DNA of 64,000 nt from Nostoc sp. UHCC 0302 (GTDB taxonomy: Bacteria > Cyanobacteriota > Cyanobacteriia > Cyanobacteriales > Nostocaceae), in contig NZ_CP151099.1 in assembly GCF_038096175.1 (NCBI RefSeq), positions 2,978,501 to 3,042,500 of the forward strand. The letters run 5' to 3'. The notes beneath the pieces were generated by a model. The model did no database searches. It was not told the origin of the DNA and was given only the letters and a program-made list of their open reading frames with translations. The translations under genes were made by a program, and so were the position numbers. Positions 1 to 9,142 of this stretch are shown here, piece after piece (the stretch's first letter is position 1; the number at the start of each line of letters is the position of its first letter).

Positions 1-2
1 CG

Positions 3-278
3 CTGTCACGTCAACGTTTGGATGCAGTATGGGCAGATATTAGCGATTATCTAGTAGGTGAGGGTCGCAATGCTCTACGCGCACGGGAAGCTGCGGCGAT
101 GGCGGCCACAGCTCGCTGGATCTGGGCGAGTGCGGATGCACGTAAAGAAAGTAGAGGAATGCACCGACGCACGGATTTTACAAAAACTGACGTGCAACAA
201 ACAAGAAGAATATTTACCAGTGGTATCGATGATGTTGTGGTTGTCGCCGCAGAAAATCAGTTGCAAGAGGTAGCGTAA
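3..278 (+). CDS. FAD-dependent fumarate reductase/succinate dehydrogenase-type flavoprotein, C-terminal end (partial)
   Basis: The reading frame is open from the window edge to TAA at 276-278, so only about the last 90 residues are present. The tail has the arrangement seen at the end of fumarate reductase, succinate dehydrogenase and APS-reductase-like flavoproteins: a helical stretch rich in Ala and Arg, then a GMHRRTDF segment resembling the family's C-terminal HxRxD motif. The stop overlaps the start of the following ferredoxin gene (TAATG), which points to co-translation and to a flavoprotein-ferredoxin pair like AprA/AprB. The substrate cannot be told from this fragment. Confidence 0.65.
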   Translation: MSRQRLDAVWADISDYLVGEGRNALRAREAAAMAATARWIWASADARKESRGMHRRTDFTKTDVQQTRRIFTSGIDDVVVVAAENQLQEVA

Positions 279-640
279 TGATTGAAATTGTTGATAGCGA
301 TCGCTGTATCGGCTGTGATATCTGCGTGAAAGTTTGTCCGCGCGATGTCTTCGATTCCGGAAACGATGGAATAGCCGTAATTGCTCGTAAATCAGATTGT
401 CAGACTTGTTTTTTGTGCGAGTTGTATTGCCCTGTTGATGCGCTTTATGTCTCGCCTTATGCCGAACTGGACGATGAGGTTGATACAGAACAGTTAATTA
501 CCCAAAACTTGCTGGGTAGTTACACCCGTAACATGGGTTGGCATCATGGCAAAATGGGAGGCACTGACAAAGATCCAACTCAACAACTTAGAATTTTGAA
601 CAGGGCAAGGCAGGATAATGCAAAATTGAATGAAACATAA
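278..640 (+). CDS. Ferredoxin with two 4Fe-4S clusters, AprB-like
   Basis: This 120-residue protein has two cysteine clusters in its first half, CIGCDICVKVCP and CQTCFLCELYCP, each the CxxCxxCxxxC(P) signature of a 4Fe-4S site. It should carry electrons for the flavoprotein whose gene ends just upstream; the two overlap by one base. The last 45 residues (GMGG-like, Lys and Gln rich) form an extension not needed for cluster binding. A hairpin terminator follows at 731-750. The pair resembles two-subunit oxidoreductases found near sulfonate or peptide transporters in cyanobacteria, and a TauD-type gene lies 5 kb away, but a link is only inferred. Confidence 0.8.
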   Translation: MIEIVDSDRCIGCDICVKVCPRDVFDSGNDGIAVIARKSDCQTCFLCELYCPVDALYVSPYAELDDEVDTEQLITQNLLGSYTRNMGWHHGKMGGTDKDPTQQLRILNRARQDNAKLNET

Positions 641-730
641 GCAGCAAGGTTTTACCCTCTTTCGCGGAATTCCCCACAAAGTTTACGCGGTGGCGAACTT
701 TAGGCAAAAAGAGGTAAAATCAAGGCTTTT

Positions 731-750
731 AACCCGCTTAGGCGGGTTTT
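731..750 (+). terminator. Rho-independent terminator after ferredoxin gene
   Basis: AACCCGC (731-737) pairs with GCGGGTT (742-748) around the loop TTAG and runs into TTTT. It lies 90 bases after the ferredoxin stop and just before the end of the convergent aldo/keto reductase gene. A longer, weaker inverted repeat (ACCCTCTTT near 652 with AAAGAGGT near 708) lies upstream of it. Confidence 0.7.
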
Positions 751-788
751 GCCTGTGTAGCCGTGACTTCCAGTCGCCTAGTACAAGA

Positions 789-1772
789 TTACTGATGCCC
801 TAGTATAGGATGGGGTGTGTAAGGTTCTTCTAAAAATTTGCGCTCTTCATCAGAAAGCTCTAAATCCACTGCCTCCACAGCCTCTTTAAGATGTTCTATC
901 TTACTAGCGCCAATTATCGGAGATGTCACACCTGGTTGATGCAATAGCCAAGCTAGGGCAATTTGTGTGGGTTTCACACCCCGTTTTGCAGCTAATTCAA
1001 CTACGCGATCGACTACTTTAAAATCTGAATCTTGATAGTAGAGATTGTGAGCAAATTCGTCAGTTTTTGCCCGCAGTGTTTGGCCATGATCTGACTTGCT
1101 GCGATTCCCTGCTAAAAAGCCCCGCGCCAAGGGACTCCAAGGAATAATACCAATCCCTTGATCTAGGGCTAAGGGTATTACTTCTCGTTCTTCTTCCCGA
1201 TAAACTAGGTTGTAGTGATTTTGAATTGATACAAAACGAGTCCAGCCGTGAATGTCTGCTGTATAAAGGGCTTTAGCAAACTGCCATGCGTAAACACTAG
1301 AAATTCCTAAGTAACGGACTTTACCTGCTTTGACAATATCATGCAGTGCTTCTAGGGTTTCTTCGATTGGTGTTTCATAATCCCAACGGTGAATTTGGTA
1401 CAAGTCTACATAATCAGTCTGTAGCCGCCGTAAAGAAGCATCAATGCTATCAAAAATATGTTTGCGAGATAGTCCTCGGTCATTAGGCCCATCGCCGACT
1501 TTACCATGTACTTTAGTAGCAATCACAACTTGATCTCGTTTGGCAAAGTCTTTCAGCGCTCGTCCGACAATTTCTTCACTAGCACCCAAGGAATAGACAT
1601 CGGCGGTATCAAAGAAATTAATCCCCAATTCCAAAGCCAGTTTGATAAATGGACGACTTTCTTCTTCTTCTAATACCCATTCGCGCAATTTACGCGAACC
1701 ATAAGTCATCGTGCCTAGTGTAATACGGGATACTTTTAGCCCAGTTTTGCCAAGATTTACATATTTCGTCAT
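789..1772 (-). CDS. Aldo/keto reductase
   Basis: A 327-residue protein of the usual length for this TIM-barrel family, which reduces aldehydes or ketones with NADPH in the cytoplasm. The catalytic tetrad is readable: Asp55 and Tyr60 in FFDTADVY, Lys87 in ATKVHG and His128 in YQIHRWD. The NADPH-binding region (IPWSPLARGFL, then SPIIGASKIEHL) is present near the C-terminus. It resembles the YajO/Tas-like AKR subgroup. The gene faces the ferredoxin operon and shares no operon with its neighbours. Substrate unknown. Confidence 0.88.
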   Translation of the reverse strand: MTKYVNLGKTGLKVSRITLGTMTYGSRKLREWVLEEEESRPFIKLALELGINFFDTADVYSLGASEEIVGRALKDFAKRDQVVIATKVHGKVGDGPNDRGLSRKHIFDSIDASLRRLQTDYVDLYQIHRWDYETPIEETLEALHDIVKAGKVRYLGISSVYAWQFAKALYTADIHGWTRFVSIQNHYNLVYREEEREVIPLALDQGIGIIPWSPLARGFLAGNRSKSDHGQTLRAKTDEFAHNLYYQDSDFKVVDRVVELAAKRGVKPTQIALAWLLHQPGVTSPIIGASKIEHLKEAVEAVDLELSDEERKFLEEPYTPHPILGHQ

Positions 1773-2728
1773 ACGGTTTGCTCTACTTTTTGTTGGGATG
1801 CTTATCTATAGCCTTTTGACATTGATTTGCCTAGAGTATTGCAAAGCTATGAGCATTGCTTTGCAAAAGCCAGGATACAAAATACTATATATCAATCGAC
1901 TTGCCGGAGTTAACAGCTATAATATTAAGAATTGCATATAAATGAGAAATAAGGAACCGGGAAATCTTTGGGAGACGAGGCTGTTGGTAAAATCTCTCGG
2001 ATCTGCAAAGCGATCGCCACTGTCAATCCAACCAGATCTGAGGCTAAAGCTCGTAGTTCAAATAGTGTATACTTTTCAAATTTCAAGAAGATTTTTTACT
2101 TAATATAGTTCTGTTTAGCCATATATTTAGAGTATTTTCAAATAATTAAGGCTATAATTACCTGTATAAATTTTCATTTTATTTAAAAAAATACCTGAGA
2201 TAGTATTAGTAAAAAATAGATTACTTAATTAGATGATAAAACAGAACATAAGGTACATATAAAATATGTATGTAAATTATCCTGTTTAACTATCTAATAA
2301 TTTATATTCTAAAAATCTCAAAACAATACTTGATTTTCCATATTATTAGCTATACTAATATTTAGACAAGCTAACACTAGCCAAAGAATTATAGTGTTTA
2401 TCGTCTGAGTGAGTTACATCTCTTTGCAGTGAGGAGCTACAGGCGAAGATGTAACTCATGCGAGGGCTGCCATAACAAGCCTTTCTAAAAATACAGGATG
2501 CATCAGAGGAGTTCCTTGTTTTATCTGAAATGCTAGTGCATCAATTGCTGTTTTTTGTAATTTCTCTGAAATCAGTCTCAATAAACTTTGTCTACCAGCA
2601 TCTATAAAGACAAGTGGAGACTAGGCAGCAAAATTGGTAAGTAATAAAAATAGGAGATAGAGAGAAAATAATACTCCTAACTCCTCAGTTTTGGCTGTTT
2701 TGTATTTATATTTCGCACGAGGAAAAGT
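1773..2728. other. Long AT-rich intergenic region before the NifE-like gene
   Basis: About 950 bases with no intact gene. It contains a minus-strand coding remnant (2456-2608) and an inverted repeat (GAGTTACATC at 2411-2420, GATGTAACTC at 2448-2457). The rest is very AT rich and may hold the promoters of the two divergent genes. I could not identify a specific regulator site. Confidence 0.5.
2456..2608 (-). pseudogene. Remnant of an unknown coding region, C-terminal end
   Basis: On the minus strand a frame of about 50 codons ends in TGA at 2456-2458 and reads like protein (FIDAGRQSLLRL, then HPVFLERLVMAALA). It has no start codon or upstream continuation. The stop lies in one arm of the inverted repeat 2411-2457, which could be its old terminator. 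Family not recognised. Confidence 0.3.
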
Positions 2729-4123
2729 ATGAAAAATACTCAAGTCGCAATTAACGAACTAATTAGTGAAACACCTTGCAAATCTAACCAGAAAAAACTC
2801 ACTTGCACAAAACCACCACAACCAGGTGCAACCCAAGGAAATTGCCCTTTTGATGGAGCGATGGTTTCTGTCGGAGCTATTACTGATGCTGTTCATTTAG
2901 TACATGGTGCTGTTTCTTGTACTCACAATCCTTGGGCAACTCATGGTAGTCTCTCTTCAGGTTCGCAATTATACCAAACTGCTTTTACTACTGATTTTAG
3001 TGAGGGTAATATCGTTTTTGGTGGAGAAAAGAAACTGTACAAAGCTATTATGAATGTTGCTCAACGCTATCATCCTGCTGCTATTTTCGTTTACGCTACT
3101 TGTTTGTCTGCTTTGATTGGTGATGATATTGATAGTGTTTGTAAACTAGCTGCACAACAAATTAATCTTCCAGTTATCTATGTAAATGCGCCTGGATTTC
3201 TTGGTAGTAAAAATTTAGGGAATCGCATCGGTAATGAAACTTTATTGAATGCTGTCATTGGTACGGCAGAACCGGAATTTACCACGCCATTCGATATTAA
3301 TATTGTTGGTGACTATAATGTTGCAGGTGAAACGTGGAATATCTTACCATTATTCCAAAAAATGGGGGTTCGCGTTCTTTCTAAAATTACAGGTGATGCT
3401 CGTTATCAAGAAGTTTGCTATGCTCATCGTGCCAAATTAAATGTAGTACTTTGCTCAAATGTAGCTATACAGATGGCACAAACTATGGCGGAACGCTATG
3501 GAATTCCTTATATTGAAGAATCGTTTTATGGTGCGACCAACTTAAATGATTGCTTGCGAAATGTTGCGGACAAATTAAGTATATCCTTGGGAGATAGTGT
3601 TATTGCCTATGAACTGAAAGAACGTACAGAAAAGTTAATTGCCCAAGAAAATGCTGCTCTAGATATTGCTTTAGCTCCTTACCTTGCTGATTTAAAAGGT
3701 AAGCGGATTATTCTTTCTACTGGTGGTGTGAAAAGTTGGTCGCTTATTTTAACAGCCCAAGATTTGGGAATGGAAGTTATTGCAGCTACAGATGGCAAAA
3801 CAACAGAAGAGGAGAAAGCTAAAATTAAACAATATCTTGGTGCAGATGCAATGCTTTTATCTGACACAACTCCCCAGGCATTATTAAAGGTATTACACCA
3901 AACAAAAGCTGATGTATTGATTACTGGGGCTGGCAATAAATATACAGCGCTCAAAACGGGAATTCCTTTTTTAGACATTAACCATGAACGTCACCATGCT
4001 TACGCTGGTTATGCAGGTTTGGTGGTACTAGCACGCGAACTACATGAAGCCTTGTATAGTCCTATATGGGAGCAAATTAGCAAACCTGCCCCTTGGGATA
4101 AAAAATTCGCTTATCAGCTATAG
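2729..4123 (+). CDS. NifE-like nitrogenase cofactor scaffold protein (stand-alone paralogue, NifE or VnfE type)
   Basis: 464 residues, the usual NifE length. It belongs to the nitrogenase component-1 superfamily. NifE pairs with NifN as the scaffold on which the iron-molybdenum (or, as VnfE, iron-vanadium) cofactor is finished. The three cysteines matching the P-cluster-type ligands of the NifD/NifE line are visible: Cys39 in GNCPFDGAM, Cys64 in VSCTHNPW and Cys125 in YATCLSALIGDD. Further NifE-like stretches are TTDFSEGNIVFGGEKKLY and KITGDARY. The start is ATG after GAGGAAAAGT. There is no nifN, nifK or nifB gene nearby, so the gene is an orphan. It might be a VnfE-like partner for another nitrogenase or a duplicate with a changed role. 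Confidence 0.85.
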   Translation: MKNTQVAINELISETPCKSNQKKLTCTKPPQPGATQGNCPFDGAMVSVGAITDAVHLVHGAVSCTHNPWATHGSLSSGSQLYQTAFTTDFSEGNIVFGGEKKLYKAIMNVAQRYHPAAIFVYATCLSALIGDDIDSVCKLAAQQINLPVIYVNAPGFLGSKNLGNRIGNETLLNAVIGTAEPEFTTPFDINIVGDYNVAGETWNILPLFQKMGVRVLSKITGDARYQEVCYAHRAKLNVVLCSNVAIQMAQTMAERYGIPYIEESFYGATNLNDCLRNVADKLSISLGDSVIAYELKERTEKLIAQENAALDIALAPYLADLKGKRIILSTGGVKSWSLILTAQDLGMEVIAATDGKTTEEEKAKIKQYLGADAMLLSDTTPQALLKVLHQTKADVLITGAGNKYTALKTGIPFLDINHERHHAYAGYAGLVVLARELHEALYSPIWEQISKPAPWDKKFAYQL

Positions 4124-4160
4124 GCGCAATTTTTTTCTACCAAGTTGATGTAATTGATCG

Positions 4161-4193
4161 TCTTCCACTACACTTTGAATGTGTGGCGGAAGA
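4161..4193. terminator. Shared hairpin terminator between convergent genes
   Basis: TCTTCCACTACAC (4161-4173) pairs with GTGTGGCGGAAGA (4181-4193) with two mismatches. It sits between the stops of the NifE-like gene and the convergent MFS gene and is followed by a T-rich run on the plus strand, so it could stop transcription from both sides. Confidence 0.55.
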
Positions 4194-4242
4194 TGCTTCT
4201 TTTCCAAATATCTGCTTTGTTGTACAAAGAGAAGCGACTTGT

Positions 4243-5517
4243 TTAGCGAGCAATCCAACGGCTTACTGCTGGCAATTGTGCAGAGAACCAGAGCGCACCT
4301 AAAATAATCAGACTACCACAGACAATCAAGGCATTAGTCGCACCAAAATTATCTGCCAAAGTCCCAGCTAACAAATTTCCAAAAGGCATTGTACCCACCA
4401 TTGCTAGGGCGTAAAAACTCATTACCCGTCCGCGCTTATCCTCGGTAACTAGGGTTTGAATAATCATATTACTACTGGTAATGTTGAGGATAGAAAAGCA
4501 GCCTACAAATACCAGAATAATTATAGATAGCCAAACTTGACGCGAGAGTGAAAAGAATATCAAACTCATCCCAATCAAAACTTGAGCGACTACAATCAAA
4601 CGCTCTAAGCCCACAATTCCTCGTCTGAAACTTAGATACAAACAAGCAAACAACGAGCCAATCGGTGCTGAAGTGCTGAGGTGAGCCATCGTTGTTGCGT
4701 TCCCATTGAGAATCTTTGCTGCAAAAACAGGCATGAGCGCGACATGAGACATCCCAACGAAACCATGTAACGCTAGCATTAATAAAATTACTCTAATCGG
4801 CTGGAATTTCCAGACATATTCAAAGCCCTCCCGCAATTTCTCCAAAGTATCGCTAATGCCCGTAAGGGGTTGCATCTGTCTGCCTGGCAGCCGCATCGCT
4901 AGCAAGGTAAATATCGCAGGAATATAGCTGAGGGTATCGTAAAGAAAACAATATTTTACCCCTAGTGTCGCAATCAAAATCCCACCCATAGCAGGCCCCA
5001 CAACGAGAGAGGAGCTTAACATTACTGAATTCAAAGCGATCGCATTACCCCAATCAGCGCGATCGTCTACAGTTTCGGTGACGATTGTATGGCGCACGGG
5101 CATATCTAATCCCTTGAGCAAACCATTGAAAGCACTTAGTACCAAGAGGATAGGAAAGGTAATCCAATTGGTAAAGGTGAGAATCGTTAAAGCCAGGGAA
5201 ACGCTAATTCCCAATATCTGCACCACCATTAACAAGTCACGACGACTCCAGCGATCGGACAATATGCCCGAAAAGGGAATCAGTAATAACGTAGGTAAAA
5301 ATTGTACAAATCCTGCAACTCCCAACAACCAAGGCGATTGAGTCAAATCGTATACCAGCCAAGGAATAGTTAACTGCTGGGTCATAAATGTTCCAGACAT
5401 TGATAGTAACTGTCCGCCGAAAAACAGGCGAAAATTACGCCAGCGCAAGGCGGGTAAATAGTGGTAAGTGATATTACTGGTGCTTTTACCGAGTTGTCTA
5501 TGCCAAATTTTCCTCAT
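4243..5517 (-). CDS. MFS transporter, EntS-like exporter family
   Basis: 424 residues with about 12 hydrophobic segments. It has the MFS loop 2-3 motif (GILSDRWSRRDLL) and a second related motif in the C-terminal half (ITEDKRGRVMSFYAL-like region). Layout and length match the MFS_3/EntS-type drug or siderophore exporters of the inner membrane. Transcription runs away from the TauD remnant. The 330 bases upstream (5518-5848) are AT rich and probably hold both promoters. Substrate not predictable. Confidence 0.8.
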   Translation of the reverse strand: MRKIWHRQLGKSTSNITYHYLPALRWRNFRLFFGGQLLSMSGTFMTQQLTIPWLVYDLTQSPWLLGVAGFVQFLPTLLLIPFSGILSDRWSRRDLLMVVQILGISVSLALTILTFTNWITFPILLVLSAFNGLLKGLDMPVRHTIVTETVDDRADWGNAIALNSVMLSSSLVVGPAMGGILIATLGVKYCFLYDTLSYIPAIFTLLAMRLPGRQMQPLTGISDTLEKLREGFEYVWKFQPIRVILLMLALHGFVGMSHVALMPVFAAKILNGNATTMAHLSTSAPIGSLFACLYLSFRRGIVGLERLIVVAQVLIGMSLIFFSLSRQVWLSIIILVFVGCFSILNITSSNMIIQTLVTEDKRGRVMSFYALAMVGTMPFGNLLAGTLADNFGATNALIVCGSLIILGALWFSAQLPAVSRWIAR

Positions 5518-5848
5518 GAAAATTTTATTATGGTTTACTAATAATTAGATTAACTAATAATTGTCAAATAATCGCGTAGTTTACTACCCAGGCATCGCTG
5601 ATCTTTCTGAGCTAAGGCTTTTGCACATTGACATCGGATCGCGATAGAAGATGATTGGTCTGCAAAAACGTAGGAAGTTACTATTTAGCAACTGCATACT
5701 ACATTAACTCTATCGGAATACTGTATGATAATCTCAGTTATGCTCCCAGGATGAGAATGTTGCTATCAGATATTGGATATCGGCAAAATTCCCAAGGAAA
5801 TAGGCGAGTGTGAACACCTCCTGATAGATCAAACTCTGGAGAATCCTA

Positions 5849-6337
5849 ATGGGCTACAAACATATAGAAGTTAAACAGGTAGCTGGTTTCATCGGTGCAG
5901 AAATCGGCGGCGTAGACCTTTCCCGCTCTCTTTCTGAGGAGCAAGTCCAAGAAATTCGCAAAGCGCTATTAAAGTGGAAAGTCTTGTTCTTCCGTGGCCA
6001 GAACATCGATCATGCTGCCCAGGTCGAGTTTACATCTCGTTTTGGCGAAGTGACTTTCGCCCATCCCTTGGGAGAGCCTGAACCAGTTCTGGGATTTCCC
6101 CAGATCAAACCCGTAGACCGTAAGCTTTATGAGCAGCAGTATGGTTTTCGCACTGGCGGCCCTTGGCACACAGATGTAACGGCAGCGATTAACCCACCAG
6201 CAGCGTCAATTTTACGCGCAGTTAATGTCCCTAGTTTCGGTGGTGACACCCAGTGGAGTAATCTCGTTGCCGCTTATGAGGGACTCTCAGCACCCCTGCG
6301 ATCGCTAGCTGATACATTAAAAGCGGAACATCTTTAG
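5849..6337 (+). pseudogene. TauD/TfdA-family Fe(II)/2-oxoglutarate dioxygenase, truncated
   Basis: 162 residues against about 280-300 for the family. The N-terminal half is normal and includes the first metal-binding pair, His107 and Asp109 in PWHTD. The distal metal histidine and the 2-oxoglutarate Arg are missing. After LKAEHL the frame hits TAG, and the DNA switches without a break to a piece of a solute-binding protein gene, so this is a deletion or recombination junction near 6333. Family members use 2-oxoglutarate to oxidise taurine, other sulfonates or aromatics. This copy cannot be active. Confidence 0.8.
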
Positions 6338-6443
6338 AGAATGGTGGAGTAGCAAAAGATGGTAAATCAGTGACTTGGAAACTCAAACAAGGAGTCAAAT
6401 GGTCTGATGGTAAACCATTTACGGCTGCGGATGTGGTTTTTAC
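6337..6443 (+). pseudogene. Fragment of a peptide/nickel-type ABC transporter solute-binding protein
   Basis: In the frame GAG AAT GGT the DNA reads ENGGVAKDGKSVTWKLKQGV followed by KWSDGKPFTAADVVFT. This is the conserved region near the N-terminus of family 5 solute-binding proteins (DppA/OppA type). About 35 codons survive, fused to the TauD remnant on the left and cut by the IS4-type element on the right. The rest of the gene is not found beyond that element. Confidence 0.75.
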
Positions 6444-7767
6444 CTTGAGGGGGGACAAAAAGGGCTAGGATGCAGATAAAATAAGCCTCATAGCCCTTTC
6501 TCCTTGTTGATAATACTTACGCTTATTAGGAGCTAGTATCATTAACTCAGCCACCAAGTCATAAGAATTTTCCATGAAATCGACCCAGTTAGACCCCTTC
6601 GGGTTCGCAGTCGCCTGCGGAGGGAAACCCTCCCGCAGCGCTGTCTCACCATATAATCCAATATAAAAACTGCTATGACGGCGAATTGTTCGTCCAGATT
6701 CTTTAATTCTACCGACATATTTTTGAACACCCATGCGTTTAATCTTTTGTCCGGATATTGTTGCAGCCGTATATGCAAGTGAGATTAATAATATTAAGGA
6801 AATTAGCCTTTGTCCTGATACATTAGTATCTTCTAAGTTATAACCACCGCTTTTAAAATCTCTAAACATCTCTTCAATATCAAAACGCTGTTTATAAGCC
6901 TTAATAGCTGAATCTAAATTATCTAAATTAGTTAGGATAAACCAGCCCTCCTCCGGCGCAACTCCAAAACGTTTACGTTTCCATTTACTAGCAAGATTAA
7001 AGCTAATAAATCCTGTAGACTTTGTATATTTAATACCTTGATAAAAGAAAGAAAGTCCAGGTGCTAAACCTGAATTTTTTAATTGCAACCAAATTTCCGG
7101 TTCTATTTCTATAAATGCATCTTTTTTTAAGCGCAAACAGAAATATACTTTCTGCTCTGTCAGCCAATTAGCCAGCTTTACAGAACAAAATTCGCGGTCT
7201 CCTAACACTACAGTTTTATAATTATTAAAAAGCGGCAATGCTTTTTTGAATACTGCTTCTTGTTCATCAAAATTGCTTGAACCCAATTTGTCTAATAGCT
7301 TAAAATATATTGGAATAGACCTTTGATCCCAAACCACACTAATCATTAACAGATTAATACACCCCCAGTTAGTCCGGTCAATTACTAAATAGATAACTTC
7401 ATTTAAAGGAAAATTTATTTCTAACCAGCTTTTGATAATTGGAAACCAAATTTCTTCAACATTGATGTAATTTAAAGATAAAAATCGCTGAATTTTTTTC
7501 CTTCTACTTTCAAATAGTATTGGTATTGGTAAAGCAGTCGCTAGCGCCTCAAGGCTAACAGTTTTAATAGATTGTAATAAATAGATAAGGAGCTTTAGTA
7601 ATAAGTATTCAGTACGTCCAAGCTCTCGCTTGAGGTGTGTCTCGTAAAATTCTGGTAATATTATCATTAAATAGAGCTTATTGCGAATGAATGCTCTTTT
7701 TGTTTTACCATAAATTGCTACACTGCTTGCCATACATCTATTTCAGGGTATTTTGTCCCCCCTCAAG
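6444..7767 (-). mobile_element. IS4-family insertion sequence, copy 1
   Basis: 1324 bases bounded by CTTGAGGGGGGACAAAA and its complement at the right end. It has the same length and ends as copy 2 at 31614-32937. Unlike copy 2 it has no matching target duplication (left flank GTTTTTAC, right flank CCCAACTCC), so one flank was probably lost by deletion, in line with the missing rest of the solute-binding protein gene. Confidence 0.88.
6465..7733 (-). CDS. IS4-family transposase
   Basis: 422 residues, intact. DDE residues are visible in VIDRTNWG (first Asp), VVLGDREF (second Asp) and the YREK signature YKQRFDIEEMFRDFKSGGY (Glu). Near the C-terminus the segment ALREGFPPQATANPKGS is encoded by a GC-rich palindrome (arms about 6615-6624 and 6628-6638) that looks like a dispersed repeat inserted in frame. 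The same insert is in copy 2. The two transposases differ at about two dozen residues. Confidence 0.9.
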   Translation of the reverse strand: MASSVAIYGKTKRAFIRNKLYLMIILPEFYETHLKRELGRTEYLLLKLLIYLLQSIKTVSLEALATALPIPILFESRRKKIQRFLSLNYINVEEIWFPIIKSWLEINFPLNEVIYLVIDRTNWGCINLLMISVVWDQRSIPIYFKLLDKLGSSNFDEQEAVFKKALPLFNNYKTVVLGDREFCSVKLANWLTEQKVYFCLRLKKDAFIEIEPEIWLQLKNSGLAPGLSFFYQGIKYTKSTGFISFNLASKWKRKRFGVAPEEGWFILTNLDNLDSAIKAYKQRFDIEEMFRDFKSGGYNLEDTNVSGQRLISLILLISLAYTAATISGQKIKRMGVQKYVGRIKESGRTIRRHSSFYIGLYGETALREGFPPQATANPKGSNWVDFMENSYDLVAELMILAPNKRKYYQQGERAMRLILSAS

Positions 7768-8027
7768 CCCAACTCCACACAGGGACAAGTGCGATAGCCG
7801 TTCGCTGTCTTCGTCTCCTTTGGAGAAGGCAAAAGCTAGAGCTTATCGCAATTGCAGCCGTATTTTGAGGAAGCCAGTGTACACAGCATAAAAATGCGGC
7901 GTTGCAGGGAGCAAAACTAGTAGTCTAATAGTAAAAGGCTGTTCAAACTGGAGACTGTTGCTAAAATAAAGTGCAATCATCAGCCACAACTTTATATAAT
8001 CCCTAGTAGAAGACTGATGAAAGTAAT

Positions 8028-8354
8028 ATGACTGATACGCCTGAGTATTTCCCAAGTAGACTAGACCGCATTGAACAAATAATGCTAGGGCTTGCCGAAA
8101 GACAAGCCAACACTCAACAGCAGTTAGACTCACTTACCGAAAATGTAAATCGTGTATTAGCCAGGAGTGCTATTTTGGACGATGTACTACTTGAATTACG
8201 CGACTCTCATGAAGAACATCAACGTAATTTTGAAACACATCAGCGCAACTTTGAACAACATCGTCAGGACTTTCAAGAACATCAACGCACTACAAACGCA
8301 GCACTACAAAGTCTTGAGGCTATCTTGTTACAGTTAACTCGAAATCATTCTTGA
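8028..8354 (+). CDS. Small coiled-coil protein
   Basis: 108 residues, mostly polar and helical. Residues 64-87 are three near-perfect seven-residue repeats of the type HQRNFEx, a heptad pattern expected for a coiled coil; residues 10-50 also look coiled. No signal or membrane segment. Small proteins of this kind are common in filamentous cyanobacteria and of unknown function. The following 125 bases (8355-8479) keep an open frame ending QSFQARWQP that is cut by the nested transposon. Confidence 0.6.
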   Translation: MTDTPEYFPSRLDRIEQIMLGLAERQANTQQQLDSLTENVNRVLARSAILDDVLLELRDSHEEHQRNFETHQRNFEQHRQDFQEHQRTTNAALQSLEAILLQLTRNHS

Positions 8355-9142
8355 AATGCGATCGCGGAAGTAAGTCAGCAATTGAGAGAGAGCGTTCCTG
8401 ATCTCATGTATACTATCGATTACGCAATTGACCACATGGAGCTTCTGGATTTCCAAAGCTTTCAGGCAAGGTGGCAACCCTAGCTATCTAATTGGTATGA
8501 AAGAGCCTGAGACTCAAGCACAGAGAGAATTTCTTGATGTTGATGAGCTAAACTTTGTATTGCGCTAACTGGATCATGATGAAGGCGATGTTTTTGTTGG
8601 CGAGAAGCTTCAGCCAAAGCTAATCTAAGACGTTGAGTTTTATACTCAGCTAGAGGTACTTGTTGAATTTGTGCAAGTAACTGTTCTTCGCTTTGGGCAA
8701 GGAAGAGAACTTGATATTGCCCAAAATACCGCAATTCGGCAGTTGATTTGCGCCCACTAATTCGCCGTTGATTAATAGGGGATTGCTAAAAAAGGGGGCT
8801 AGCGTCTGGCTGTCTTGACTGAGTTGAGTCTTGGGATCTTTCAGAGTACTCAGGTACTTTTGGCAATCCATCTAAATCTGCCTTTAATTGTTGTCGTAGC
8901 TTTGTATCTAATGGCAGCACCACTTCACTCAAATTACTGAGAAAGTGTGCTTGGCAACGTTGATGTGGTGCATCTGGCCAACTCGAATTCACGGCAGTAA
9001 TAATCGCTGATTCCCCATCTGATAGCGTTGCCAGAATCTTATACGGTAATTCCTTATATGGTTGTAGCCATTCAATTAGCCCTTGCACTTGTGCTTGTTG
9101 CAATTGAACTGCACTAACTGGTGTACCACTTAATACTTCGTA

